Positions 9,206 to 17,189 of a DNA stretch of 64,000 nucleotides are shown piece after piece (the stretch's first letter is position 1; each line of letters starts with the position of its first letter). Under the pieces are notes generated by a model, which searched no databases, had not been told where the DNA came from, and saw only the letters and a list, made by a program, of their open reading frames with translations. Made by a program: the position numbers and the translations under genes. Where the stretch lies: the NCBI RefSeq assembly GCF_902150045.1, contig NZ_CABFVU010000001.1:992001-1056000 (forward strand), given 5' to 3'. This stretch comes from Chitinophaga polysaccharea (GTDB lineage Bacteria; Bacteroidota; Bacteroidia; Chitinophagales; Chitinophagaceae).

Positions 9206-10108
9206 TTACCTGTAATTAATACGGCTCCCTTCCGTATTCTTTAAATGGGCCACTACGCTTGCCGGAAGCTCCTTGCTTTCTATCAGGAAACTTATAGAAT
9301 CGGCAACAAAGTTCCTGGTATTGTTTACTTTCTGGAAGATTTCAAACAACGCTATCGGCTCCTGGTTAAAACTGATACAGGTGCTGATAAAATGCATCTC
9401 GCTTAATTTATAACCCGGTTGCTTTAGCTTCTCATTAATATCTTTCAGACGGGAAATAAAATGCCGCTGCCGGATAAAGGTATTGCTGTTCATAATAATG
9501 AAAACATAATCCGCATAAGCCGTTATTTTGCCGTAATACTTATGATTGTCGCCTCCGCTCCTCTCTATCAGGTATTCGCCTGAAGATTCTGATCTGTATA
9601 TTTCCACTGATGAGCGCCAGATCCTTTCTTCATTTATCTTATCCGGGTTATCGGGCAAATTACGATTATAGGAATACCAGAATCCAACTAATTCATCCAA
9701 TAGTTTGGTGTTCACTGTGGCTTTTGGAATCTCGATCTTTAAATCATTAAAACTGAAAGCCTCCTTGTGTGAATTAATAAAATCGAAGTAATTATCGTAT
9801 CCTAAAACCTGTACGATCCGATTTAATTTACTGAGGTTAGGCGTACTGGCACCGGCAAGGTTTTTCTTCCCTTCATATGCTTTTAGCTTATTAATGATGA
9901 GATGCTCATAAAGATAATTTGCACCCATTAAATCCGCATCCTTTCCTATCCTGAGTTTCCTGTGCTGCTCGAGCAGCAACCTGTTCAGCTCCCCGGCAAT
10001 ATACATCCACTCCGATTTTGAAACATCTTTCCATGAGCTCTTCCGGATAAAATGAGCCGCCAGAAAACTCATCAGCTTTTCAAGGTGTAACAGATCCTCT
10101 TTTTTCAT
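9206..10108 (-). CDS. Uncharacterised cytoplasmic protein
   Basis: 300 residues from the ATG at 10108; an in-frame ATG at 10135 would add nine residues but gives a less typical N-terminus than MKKEDLLHLEKL. I do not recognise the family. The protein has no signal peptide or membrane segment. The first third is helical and charged, with a KLNRIVQVLGYDNYFDFINS segment like that found in Bacteroidota proteins with a small helical DNA-binding or adaptor-like N-terminus. The rest is a mixed alpha/beta domain with many aromatic residues. It is divergent from the Cys-tailed membrane protein at 10201, and the two starts are 92 bp apart, so they may share a control region. No function is assigned. Confidence 0.7.
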   Translation of the reverse strand: MKKEDLLHLEKLMSFLAAHFIRKSSWKDVSKSEWMYIAGELNRLLLEQHRKLRIGKDADLMGANYLYEHLIINKLKAYEGKKNLAGASTPNLSKLNRIVQVLGYDNYFDFINSHKEAFSFNDLKIEIPKATVNTKLLDELVGFWYSYNRNLPDNPDKINEERIWRSSVEIYRSESSGEYLIERSGGDNHKYYGKITAYADYVFIIMNSNTFIRQRHFISRLKDINEKLKQPGYKLSEMHFISTCISFNQEPIALFEIFQKVNNTRNFVADSISFLIESKELPASVVAHLKNTEGSRINYR

Positions 10109-10200
10109 AAGACGAATATAAGATAAAAACAGCATCAGATAATACCAATGTAAGACTTTTATGTTTTACAATTTGCAGAAGTTAGTATTAAAACAACACC

Positions 10201-11589
10201 ATGAAACCGCTGCATTCAAATATTCTGTTAACCGACGAACATATAAACTACCGGGAAAATGCACTTTGGATAAGGATTGAGAATTATGTTATTGATGACG
10301 CCAATGCCGCCATTCCTTTTTCAAAAAAACTGGCAAAAACAGAGAACTGGACCGGTGATTTTACGAAAGATGCTATCCTGGAATATAAGCGGTTTGTTTA
10401 TCTCTGCTGTATATCCGGAAACGGAGCTTCCCCGTCTGTTATTGTAGATAAGGTTTGGCATATGCATTTATTGTATACTACCGAATACTGGAAAAACTTC
10501 TGCCCCAATATCCTGCAACGCGAGCTTCACCATTTTCCAAATGTGGGTGGCATTATAGATTATACAAAACATCACGACTGGTACCTGGAAACCCTCCTAT
10601 TATACATAAAGGTGTTTAAACAAAATCCACCAGCGAAGTTCTGGCGCATTCCTCCGGCGTTAACGCCATTCCTGTATCCAGACAAAATCCCCGGCATTCA
10701 GCCATCCTCCGTGGGCTCCCGCACCGGTACAGGCCAATTGGCTTATTATCTTACAATAGCGCTTCCCTTTATATTCACCTGGCTGGTATTTGGTGAGTTG
10801 CCGCTTCATGATCTTTCCGTGCTGCAGTACTTCGTTCTTTTTACACCCTTGCTCTTTATCATCAGAAAACTTGTTGCCATGAGAGAGGAAAGGCATCTTA
10901 AACCTGTTATCAGGAACCTGCCACTTTACAACAGGTATCAACTGGCTTATTTATCGGGTGGCTATAACAATGCATTTTTATTGTTGGTAAATGACCTTGT
11001 GGAAAACAACTGGATCAGGATACGCGATACAAAAAATGAATTTGCAAAAAAATACTCCTCGCTCATAGCTGATCAAACAGCATCTTCCGGAAATCAAAAT
11101 TTCATCCGGCCGGAAATTTTACTTCAATCCATGGATCAACTGCATAATAAATCAAAATTCAGTCTAGCCCAGCTGTCTTCTGCGGTAAACGGCTACCTGC
11201 ATCCCATTGCTACCGTACAAACAGCGCCCCCGCAAAGGGATGACATGCTTTACCTTGTCTGGCCGGCGTTATTCCTTATGCTGTTTTTTTGTTTCCCTGC
11301 CGAAGAAGTTAATTTGTTCACCGGTCTCTTATATGGCATATTTTTCTTCCTGTGCTTCATTTCATTTATTTCCTGGCTTTGCCCGGACAGTGATCATACT
11401 ATTATGGAAAGAACAATCAGGAAAAAACGTGCTGTTCTTAACAATATCAGTACTGTACAACAGCGGGCGATCATCCTGGATCGCATCAACGGCGTTTGGG
11501 ATGTTCCCTTCTTCAAAAAAACAGCTAATTTCTTTAGTACAGGAGCTGGTTGCGGAGCCGCCCGCCCAAGTTGCAGTTGCGGTTGTTAA
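10201..11589 (+). CDS. TIGR04222-like membrane protein with Cys/Gly-rich tail
   Basis: 462 residues. The N-terminal 150 residues are soluble and carry a VDKVWHMHLLYTTEYWKNFC segment resembling the conserved WH-x-H-L motif of glycine-rich-domain (GRDP/DUF1399-like) proteins. Paired membrane segments follow at about 180-225 and again at about 345-395, separated by a hydrophilic loop. The chain ends in a Cys-rich tail, GAGCGAARPSCSCGC, with five cysteines in the last 15 residues. Bacterial proteins with this plan are annotated as TIGR04222 domain membrane proteins; their function is not known. It is divergent from the gene at 9206, and its stop overlaps the stop of the convergent DUF4236 gene by four bases. 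The tail might bind metal or be modified, but nothing nearby proves this. Confidence 0.75.
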   Translation: MKPLHSNILLTDEHINYRENALWIRIENYVIDDANAAIPFSKKLAKTENWTGDFTKDAILEYKRFVYLCCISGNGASPSVIVDKVWHMHLLYTTEYWKNFCPNILQRELHHFPNVGGIIDYTKHHDWYLETLLLYIKVFKQNPPAKFWRIPPALTPFLYPDKIPGIQPSSVGSRTGTGQLAYYLTIALPFIFTWLVFGELPLHDLSVLQYFVLFTPLLFIIRKLVAMREERHLKPVIRNLPLYNRYQLAYLSGGYNNAFLLLVNDLVENNWIRIRDTKNEFAKKYSSLIADQTASSGNQNFIRPEILLQSMDQLHNKSKFSLAQLSSAVNGYLHPIATVQTAPPQRDDMLYLVWPALFLMLFFCFPAEEVNLFTGLLYGIFFFLCFISFISWLCPDSDHTIMERTIRKKRAVLNNISTVQQRAIILDRINGVWDVPFFKKTANFFSTGAGCGAARPSCSCGC

Positions 11590-12677
11590 CGGTACCTCTG
11601 CATCTGCCCTATTTTTGAAAGAAAATCAGCAAAATCATTCATGGCTAATGGCTTTGAAGTAGAAATCACTTCAAAGACCCCGGTGTCTGAGGTAAACATA
11701 TATTCTGAGTAGGCGCATATGGGGAGCCGTTGGTTACTGCTAAAACGCCTGTCGGGCCCTCCGCTTTTATTCACGTACTGCCAGGTGTAGTCAACCACTT
11801 TGGCATCGCCAGGCAATAGCTCGGATTCAATAAACCTGGTAACATTGCTGGTAATGCGCAAATTCTTATAAAATACGGCGGCAAAAGTTTTACCACGTTT
11901 TATCAACAGGCGTTCAGGCAAAAAAAACAGATCCATATTATTAAGGGAGATACAGGGAATGGCCACATTGGTCATAAAATATGGCATAGGCATTTTACTG
12001 GCCGATACCCCGCGTAGCCTGGCCCTTTTGATCAACCTGCCTGCGCCTGCGTTCCGCTTATAATCAGTTATATTTTTTGTATTGAGATACTGCCAGATCT
12101 TTGAAGATTGGGAAAAGGTGGCAAAATGATCCTTAAACTGCCGGTACACCTGTTGATACCTGTCGTCCATATCATAATAAAGCTCCATAGTGAACCGCTT
12201 CCTGTCCAGTTTCCCCAACCAATAAATAAGGGGCGCAAAGCAACAAAAACAGAGGATCAATGCCGGTTTCATTACTTCTTCCTGCCGGCCATAGGGAGTT
12301 AATAACAATATCAGTAATATGGTGCATAATGGTAAAATGCCCCATCGCTTTACATAGGAAGCCTGCCTGCTTTTCTGGTTCAATTCTGTAATGAATGCCT
12401 GTGAATCCGCATCTGTCAGCTGATCAACATGGGCGGATGTTATATTATCAGTTAATCCGCCTGATGGTATGGGGGGCGCTGTCTGCCGCACAGGAACAGC
12501 AGGCCCGGATATCTTCTGACGATAGGTAATGCCATGAGAGCTTAAGCTGACATATGTTCCGCGGGAGCTTATATTAACGCGCGCTCCTTTCACGCCTAAC
12601 GAATAACTAATGCCTTTCTTAGACAAATTTATTCTGAATGGTGATACACCAAAAGATTTCCGGTAAGACCAGCCCAT
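11586..12677 (-). CDS. DUF4236 domain membrane protein
   Basis: 363 residues. The first 55 residues match the DUF4236 pattern, a short beta-rich module (SFGVSPFRINLSKKGISYSL, then GARVNISSRGTYVSL) commonly found at the N-terminus of bacterial proteins of unknown role. A linker follows, then two membrane segments near residues 113-150, and a C-terminal soluble domain of about 200 residues that I do not recognise. The gene converges on the Cys-tailed membrane protein gene and their stop codons overlap within a shared TTAA. Its own downstream neighbours on the same strand are tiny Cys/His proteins. No function can be given. Confidence 0.8.
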   Translation of the reverse strand: MGWSYRKSFGVSPFRINLSKKGISYSLGVKGARVNISSRGTYVSLSSHGITYRQKISGPAVPVRQTAPPIPSGGLTDNITSAHVDQLTDADSQAFITELNQKSRQASYVKRWGILPLCTILLILLLTPYGRQEEVMKPALILCFCCFAPLIYWLGKLDRKRFTMELYYDMDDRYQQVYRQFKDHFATFSQSSKIWQYLNTKNITDYKRNAGAGRLIKRARLRGVSASKMPMPYFMTNVAIPCISLNNMDLFFLPERLLIKRGKTFAAVFYKNLRITSNVTRFIESELLPGDAKVVDYTWQYVNKSGGPDRRFSSNQRLPICAYSEYMFTSDTGVFEVISTSKPLAMNDFADFLSKIGQMQRYR

Positions 12678-12760
12678 AATAAAAGATTGTGTTCAGATGA
12701 AATAATAGCCAGGGTAATTTAGGGTTGATGGGGGTATGGGATGATAATAAAGTATTGTGC

Positions 12761-13000
12761 TCAGAGATCCGGCGATGCTGTACCTGAGGAATCACGCTCC
12801 CAGTCGCAGAGTGTTTTGTTACTGCTAACTGCGCTCTTCAGCGTTGTTCTTACAATCCGGTACTGGCAATCGCTTAATCCCCTGCAGTCCGCTGTATAAT
12901 GATACTTCCGGGCATTCTTACTGTTACAGATATACACCGTTTTGGGGCCGGCGCATCCGGCGGTACTGAAAAGAAAGAATATGAGTAAAAAAGTTTTCAT
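12761..13000 (-). CDS. Small lipoprotein with Cys/His motif
   Basis: 79 residues. The N-terminus is a lipoprotein signal (MKTFLLIFFLFSTAGC, lipobox STAGC). The mature part has the motif KYHYTADCRGLSDCQ followed by an Ala-containing helix region and CDWE. The order K-Y-H, Cys, then a helix with Ala, then Cys resembles short HC-type metal-binding modules of the Ada-N-terminal kind, and similar small proteins occur in many Bacteroidota without known function. It lies 20 bp downstream of another tiny Cys/His gene on the same strand, so the two may be co-transcribed. It is short but coherent, with a signal peptide and spaced cysteines, which favours a real gene. Confidence 0.68.
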   Translation of the reverse strand: MKTFLLIFFLFSTAGCAGPKTVYICNSKNARKYHYTADCRGLSDCQYRIVRTTLKSAVSSNKTLCDWERDSSGTASPDL

Positions 13001-13020
13001 CCAGCGGAATATTAAACACC

Positions 13021-13233
13021 CTATCTTCTATGACACTCCGGTGAGCAAAACCTGCAGCCATCAGCATTATAATAGATCTTCTTAGCAGTGCTTACTGCCT
13101 CGCGGCAGGATTCAAATTCCCCCAGGAATAAGCGGTGCTCAGATGCCGGCAGGTACTTGCAGGTTTGATCATGCACTTCATGATCGCCACTGCTGTTTTG
13201 CGCAACCTTTGATACATAATAATTCCGTTTCAT
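13021..13233 (-). CDS. Tiny Cys/His-rich protein
   Basis: 70 residues without a signal peptide. It contains HDQTCKYLP, then LGEFESCREAV, then DGCRFCSPECH, giving an HxxxC...C...CxxCxxxCH arrangement that could hold a zinc ion. The F-x-S-C-x-E-A and G-C-x-x-C elements are similar in order to the Ada-like and related zinc-binding modules that read K-x-x-H-x-x-x-C ... A ... G-x-x-x-C-x-x-C. The gene sits between the response regulator gene (81 bp upstream on the same strand) and the small lipoprotein gene (20 bp downstream). Function is unknown; zinc binding is an inference from residue spacing. Confidence 0.65.
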   Translation of the reverse strand: MKRNYYVSKVAQNSSGDHEVHDQTCKYLPASEHRLFLGEFESCREAVSTAKKIYYNADGCRFCSPECHRR

Positions 13234-13285
13234 AGATTTTCACAATTGTTATATATCAAAAGTAGATATCTGATGATGATAATTC

Positions 13286-13301
13286 TTACGGGAAACCGTA
13301 A
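13286..13301. terminator. Short hairpin after the response regulator gene
   Basis: TTACGG-GAAA-CCGTAA forms a perfect 6-bp stem with a tetraloop, 14 bases beyond the response regulator stop. No T-run follows on the minus strand, so it is only a weak terminator candidate. Confidence 0.3.
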
Positions 13302-13314
13302 CTCTTCCTTCTTT

Positions 13315-13980
13315 TTATATAATGCCCATGTCTTTGCAAAACGCGATCAGCTGTTCATTCTTTGTAAATTCTAATGTTTCTTTTATATAATTCAATCGCT
13401 TCTCTATACTGCTTAAGCCAGCTGGCTTAGTCCCTTCTTCGATCAGGTAAGCAGGAATATCTTTCTGACGCATACCATTTGCAAGCAGGGTGATAATCTT
13501 TATATCATACTCTGTAAAATCATGTACATTTTTTTGCCTGATCTTCTGTGTAAGATGCCTTGGAAAATAACGTTGATTTTTAGCCACCGTTTCTATTGCC
13601 TCTTTAAGCGCTTTTGCATCATTTCTGCCTTTGCATACATAACCATCGATATCTGATTGACCAAATAGCATTTCAATAGTTGAGGGAATACACGATACAG
13701 AAAAAACGATTATCCTTAAGTCGGGCTGAACCTGCCGAACAGCCGGTATAAGCTCCAGTCCGCCGGAAATTTTCTGTACCCGTGAATCTTTAATAAAACT
13801 AAGATCCGTGATCAGCAGATCGTAAGACTGATCATCCTGTACACCCTTCTGTATCCTTGCGAGTGCATCATCACAATAGTACACATAATCTGTTTGAGTC
13901 ATCCCCAGCTCTTCCAGGGTTTTCTCCACAGAAATATTCACGCTTTCGTGATCTTCAGCTATAAGTACTTTTTTAATCAT
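13315..13980 (-). CDS. NarL/LuxR-type response regulator
   Basis: 221 residues. The receiver domain covers about residues 1-125, with the acidic pocket AED near residue 10 and the phospho-acceptor in LLITDLSF (Asp about 59). The C-terminal part, from FTEYDIKIITLLANGMRQKD onward, is a LuxR-like helix-turn-helix, slightly divergent in the recognition helix. The start overlaps the end of the upstream histidine kinase gene by four bases (ATGA-type overlap), which shows translational coupling and pairs the two as one two-component system. Target genes are not known; the ATTCC repeat array upstream of 16287 is one candidate site nearby. The preceding kinase is TPR-linked, as is common in Bacteroidota. 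Confidence 0.88.
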   Translation of the reverse strand: MIKKVLIAEDHESVNISVEKTLEELGMTQTDYVYYCDDALARIQKGVQDDQSYDLLITDLSFIKDSRVQKISGGLELIPAVRQVQPDLRIIVFSVSCIPSTIEMLFGQSDIDGYVCKGRNDAKALKEAIETVAKNQRYFPRHLTQKIRQKNVHDFTEYDIKIITLLANGMRQKDIPAYLIEEGTKPAGLSSIEKRLNYIKETLEFTKNEQLIAFCKDMGII

Positions 13981-15635
13981 TTCATATTTACTATTGGAAA
14001 AGAAACCTGGATTTTAAGTCCTTTATTTACGTTGGTAAAAGTAATCTCACCGTTTATATTCTTAATACGGTTTCCCGTATTGGTTAATCCATTTCCAAAA
14101 CTGTAGGATGGCGGCAGCCCTGCGCCGTTATCAGTATATTGAATTTCCACTTTGTTGCCTGATTGTTTAAACCGGATACTCACATAACTGGCGCCACTAT
14201 GCTTTTTCATATTAACCATCAGCTCTTGCAGGATATGCTTTACTTCCTTTTGAATATTGGTGTCCACTTTTTCCCAAAGGCCTTTATCATTGCCTGCAGT
14301 CACCACCCTGGTAGTATCTGTATTGAATGCTTTCAGTAACAGGGCTATCTCGGCCTGGAAATCGGTGCTGGTAATTTCAGGTTGTTCATAAGAGATATCC
14401 CGGGAGCGCTCGTACATATCCTCGATCTTATCCAACAGGCTTTCTTTTTCAATGGGCTGATGCTCAATTTCAGTCATAATACGGTACAGGCCATTGGCTA
14501 CCACGTCGTGCACCTTCTGCGAGGTCTTCAGTTTATGATCGCGAATCCTTGATGCCATTTGCTGCCTGCGTTTCCGGCTCCAGATGACAACCAGAAAAAC
14601 ACCTAGTATCATGGCCGCTGCCGCACCATAAATCATTAAACGTTGCTGTAGGATCTGCACTTTTTTATCAGCATTCTCTTTTTGCAGCTTCAGGTTTTCG
14701 ACCTTATTTTTTTCCGCATCATAACGGATAAGCGCAAATTGATTCTTAGCCGTATTGCGGGCGGTTTGAACACTATCGCTTAAATACTGGTATCGTTTGT
14801 AGTATTGCCGGATATTTTGCGGGGGACTGAGTAATATCAGTTTTTGCAGCGCCTCTATTTCATCGTCAGGGCTATTGAGATAACGGGTAATTGCATACAT
14901 TTTATCTGCATACATCAATGCGGAGTCAGGATGGGAATTGGCGTAATAATCAGACAAATGAGCGTAACTGGCATTTTGTCCCCAGTAATCCTTCTGATTC
15001 ACCCTTATCTGTAATGCCTCCAGTAACTCCGGGGTGGCGCGGTAACCGGAATCCTGCAGCCATCTCGTCCGGGCCCTGTTGGATAACACCATTGCATATG
15101 CCTTTTCATCTTTCTTACCTTTGCCCAGTATGGAGTCATATATGGCAATAGCCTTTGCAAAATCCCGTGTCTTTTGGTAAACAACCGCCTTATTGTTCAA
15201 AAACATCAGCTTAAACCCATCATCTTCTGCAAATTTTAGTGCACGGTCATAATAATCAATGGCTGCGTCGTAATTTTTTAAATTTAAACTGGTGCCGCCC
15301 AGTTCATTATAATCCGACGAAATACAATAGCGGTCCTTTTCTTTTTGCTCATCCAGGTAGCTGAGAGATATTAAGAGGTTCTCCTGGGCGCCGAAGTAAT
15401 CACCGGCATCAGACAGGATTACTGCCATGCCATTATAGGCCATGGCAATTTGCAGACTGTCTTTTGAATTGGAAACAACTTTATTAAAGTAATAAAAAGC
15501 AGAATCGTTCTTATGGTATAAAAAAGACTCAGCCTTTTTAAAATCAGGCTCTCTTTCTACAGCAACAATACTGTTCTTCCTGTTACATGCAAAAAGGCAG
15601 GCGGTTAGTATAAGGGAAAAAAGGGGCGTTCTCAA
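13977..15635 (-). CDS. TPR-containing sensor histidine kinase (HPK7-like), lipoprotein-type start
   Basis: 552 residues from a TTG start at 15635; no better ATG is available upstream. The N-terminus is a signal with a Cys (ILTACLFAC), followed by TPR-like helical repeats from about residue 30 to 290 that face the periplasm. A coiled coil (about 295-332) leads into one membrane segment (about 334-353). The cytoplasmic part has a HisKA_3-like H box (TSQKVHDVVANGLY, His about 376) and an ATPase domain with N box ELMVNMKKHSGA and G boxes DNGAGLP and GNGLTN. Such TPR kinases sense unknown signals, often peptides or cell-envelope state. It overlaps its response regulator gene by four bases. A 53-residue peptide gene lies upstream, behind a terminator. 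Confidence 0.88.
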   Translation of the reverse strand: MRTPLFSLILTACLFACNRKNSIVAVEREPDFKKAESFLYHKNDSAFYYFNKVVSNSKDSLQIAMAYNGMAVILSDAGDYFGAQENLLISLSYLDEQKEKDRYCISSDYNELGGTSLNLKNYDAAIDYYDRALKFAEDDGFKLMFLNNKAVVYQKTRDFAKAIAIYDSILGKGKKDEKAYAMVLSNRARTRWLQDSGYRATPELLEALQIRVNQKDYWGQNASYAHLSDYYANSHPDSALMYADKMYAITRYLNSPDDEIEALQKLILLSPPQNIRQYYKRYQYLSDSVQTARNTAKNQFALIRYDAEKNKVENLKLQKENADKKVQILQQRLMIYGAAAAMILGVFLVVIWSRKRRQQMASRIRDHKLKTSQKVHDVVANGLYRIMTEIEHQPIEKESLLDKIEDMYERSRDISYEQPEITSTDFQAEIALLLKAFNTDTTRVVTAGNDKGLWEKVDTNIQKEVKHILQELMVNMKKHSGASYVSIRFKQSGNKVEIQYTDNGAGLPPSYSFGNGLTNTGNRIKNINGEITFTNVNKGLKIQVSFPIVNMK

Positions 15636-15725
15636 AACGACAATTTTGCTTAAAAAATAGGATTGTCCATGGAAAAATAAGGAATAAAAATAAAAAACAG
15701 GGCTACAATGCTCAGGTATAGGATA

Positions 15726-15759
15726 AAAGATAAGGCAAGTAAAAACTTGCCTTATCTTT
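15726..15759. terminator. Strong hairpin terminator downstream of the 53-residue peptide gene
   Basis: A perfect 15-bp stem (arms 15726-15740 and 15745-15759, built on agataaggcaagt and its complement) closes on a 4-base loop of A. On the minus strand it is followed by TTTT after the stem start, fitting a terminator for the peptide gene at 15768-15929. It would isolate that gene from the kinase operon. Confidence 0.75.
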
Positions 15760-15767
15760 ATTGTCTG

Positions 15768-15929
15768 TTATCCTTTTGGAGGAATCGGGGGATGAGGAGG
15801 CACATGACCTGTTTCTCCGCCGGTATCATCCATAGTGGTTACCTGTGAACCATGATTGCAGTTTTTTGTCGTGTTAGTATGATCGGGGCACACCAATGCC
15901 CAAAACAAGGCTATAAAAATAGAAAACAT
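15768..15929 (-). CDS. Small peptide with hydrophobic N-terminus and Pro-rich tail
   Basis: 53 codons from ATG 15929 to a TAA at 15768-15770. The peptide starts with a hydrophobic run (MFSIFIALFWALVC) without basic residues before it, then a polar middle (DHTNTTKNCNHGSQ, DDTGGETG) and a Pro/His-rich end, HVPPHPPIPPKG. The stop is followed at once by a strong terminator, and an intergenic region of 357 bp lies upstream, so it looks like its own transcription unit. It is too short for standard gene finding. The hydrophobic start could be a signal peptide or membrane anchor, although the lack of a positive charge is unusual. Because the next gene on the same strand is a TPR sensor kinase, a secreted-ligand role is possible but unproven. 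Confidence 0.55.
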   Translation of the reverse strand: MFSIFIALFWALVCPDHTNTTKNCNHGSQVTTMDDTGGETGHVPPHPPIPPKG

Positions 15930-16286
15930 TGTAGTTAAGTTTAAAGTGAAAGAATTGGGGGGCAGTCAGCCCAAAGGCTGCACTGCAAAGGGGTAAGAAG
16001 CGCTTCTTACACTTTTGGGAAGAGAGGGAGAGCATTGATTGCGGAAGCTGGTAATCGCTTCCCAGGCCGGCTATCAACCACCGCTTTCGTTGCTCAGGGT
16101 GAAACCAATTCTGCGCAGTAAAAACCGCTAGCTAATGCGGGATCCAATTGATTTCAAAGCAAAGATATTCCGGGGTAAGTGGTTGATTAGTAACATATTC
16201 CGATAATTCCGGTAATTCCGGGGAGATTCCTGAAATGCCGGACGGATTCCATAAATTCCGACAGTTTTCACCCTTATACTTGTAAA
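15930..16286. other. Divergent intergenic region
   Basis: 357 bp between the small peptide gene (minus) and the membrane protein gene (plus). The right third contains the ATTCC repeat array listed separately. An open frame at 15874-16077 on the minus strand overlaps the peptide gene and is judged spurious. A TATACTTG sequence just before the ATG at 16287 is one base from the TAnnTTTG promoter element. Confidence 0.45.
16167..16260. repeat. Array of ATTCC(G) repeats upstream of the gene at 16287
   Basis: ATTCC occurs seven times, starting at 16167, 16197, 16206, 16215, 16226, 16246 and 16255. Five of the copies read ATTCCG. Several are spaced 9 bp apart. Clustered, phased short repeats right before a gene are typical of multi-copy regulator binding. 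No regulator is known for them. Confidence 0.55.
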
Positions 16287-17180
16287 ATGTATCCTGATTA
16301 TCAGTCGTTAGTCCTTAAAGATTACCAGGAAAAAAAGGCAGGGAATGCACTTTCACTACGCCTGAGATCTCCTACGCCTGCGCAAATCAGAGATGAATGT
16401 ATTGCTGTATGTGAAGAGCGGTACCAGGCAAAAGATGAACAGGTGTTGAGAACTTTTTTTGGAAAGAGGGATGATGTGGCGGGCTATATCCTGGCGATAA
16501 GAAAACACGACACAGACAGGTTTAAGCCCCTGGTAAATTACCTGAGAGGCCAGGTTGCAAGCACCGATCAGAAAAATACTGAGCTGCTGGCGTGGCTGAT
16601 CAATTTTGAGCCAAGGCCATTTCAATTAGGGAAAAAGTATGATGCCGCCGGTGCTGGTCCGGAGCTCACTGAAGAAGAAAAAGAAGAAGAGGAACAGGAA
16701 GCTGTTACAGGGAAAGTTGATAAGAGTGGAACAAATGTAGGGGTAATGAAGATGTTTGAGCATGTTCCTGAAAAAGCAAAACCCGGCTCTAAAAACCGGG
16801 TCATTATCATATTAGCATTCCTGATTATATTTATTGGCAGTGGTTCTTATTGGCTACTGAATCGTAAACCGTCTAAAATAGTTTTAACCGGTAAAGAAAG
16901 CTGTATGTATTGGGCGGGTGACCATTATGAACCCGTTTCCTGCAATCAGAAATTTAAGGATACGCTGGTAGTGGCCTTAGATTCCGTAATGCTGCATCGT
17001 TTCAAAAAAATAACCAAACCTGATACCATCACCGGAAGGGCAAAGGGATATGTTTGGTATGTGAAGGTAGATGAGGGGATAGAGTTTTATACATCCGACG
17101 GATACCATCCCATATACCACCAGAAGAGGCTAAGACCGTTAACCGACTACATTATATATAAATATGTCCGTCCTAACTAG
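16287..17180 (+). CDS. Uncharacterised single-span membrane protein
   Basis: 297 residues. The N-terminal 115 residues are soluble and helical (MYPDYQSLVLKDYQEKKAGN onward). A highly acidic linker (EEEKEEEEQEA) comes next, then one membrane segment at about 171-190 (VIIILAFLIIFIGSGSYWLL). The C-terminal 100 residues form a soluble domain with CMYWAGDHYEPVSC and a motif of the type VWYVKVDEGIEFYTSDGYHP. I recognise the overall plan as one that recurs in Bacteroidota, but not a function. One Cys pair in the C-terminal domain may form a disulfide. The gene stands alone on the plus strand behind the ATTCC repeat array and converges with the DUF899 gene with only 9 bp between stops. Confidence 0.72.
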   Translation: MYPDYQSLVLKDYQEKKAGNALSLRLRSPTPAQIRDECIAVCEERYQAKDEQVLRTFFGKRDDVAGYILAIRKHDTDRFKPLVNYLRGQVASTDQKNTELLAWLINFEPRPFQLGKKYDAAGAGPELTEEEKEEEEQEAVTGKVDKSGTNVGVMKMFEHVPEKAKPGSKNRVIIILAFLIIFIGSGSYWLLNRKPSKIVLTGKESCMYWAGDHYEPVSCNQKFKDTLVVALDSVMLHRFKKITKPDTITGRAKGYVWYVKVDEGIEFYTSDGYHPIYHQKRLRPLTDYIIYKYVRPN

Positions 17181-17189
17181 ATGGATCAG

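Noticed and set aside
15874..16077. A 67-codon minus-strand frame
   Set aside because: Overlaps the 53-residue peptide gene in another frame, has no clear start context and no recognisable features.
16167..16260. ATTCC array as a CRISPR or satellite
   Set aside because: Units are only five to six bases with 9-10 bp spacing and no longer repeat; regulatory sites fit better.
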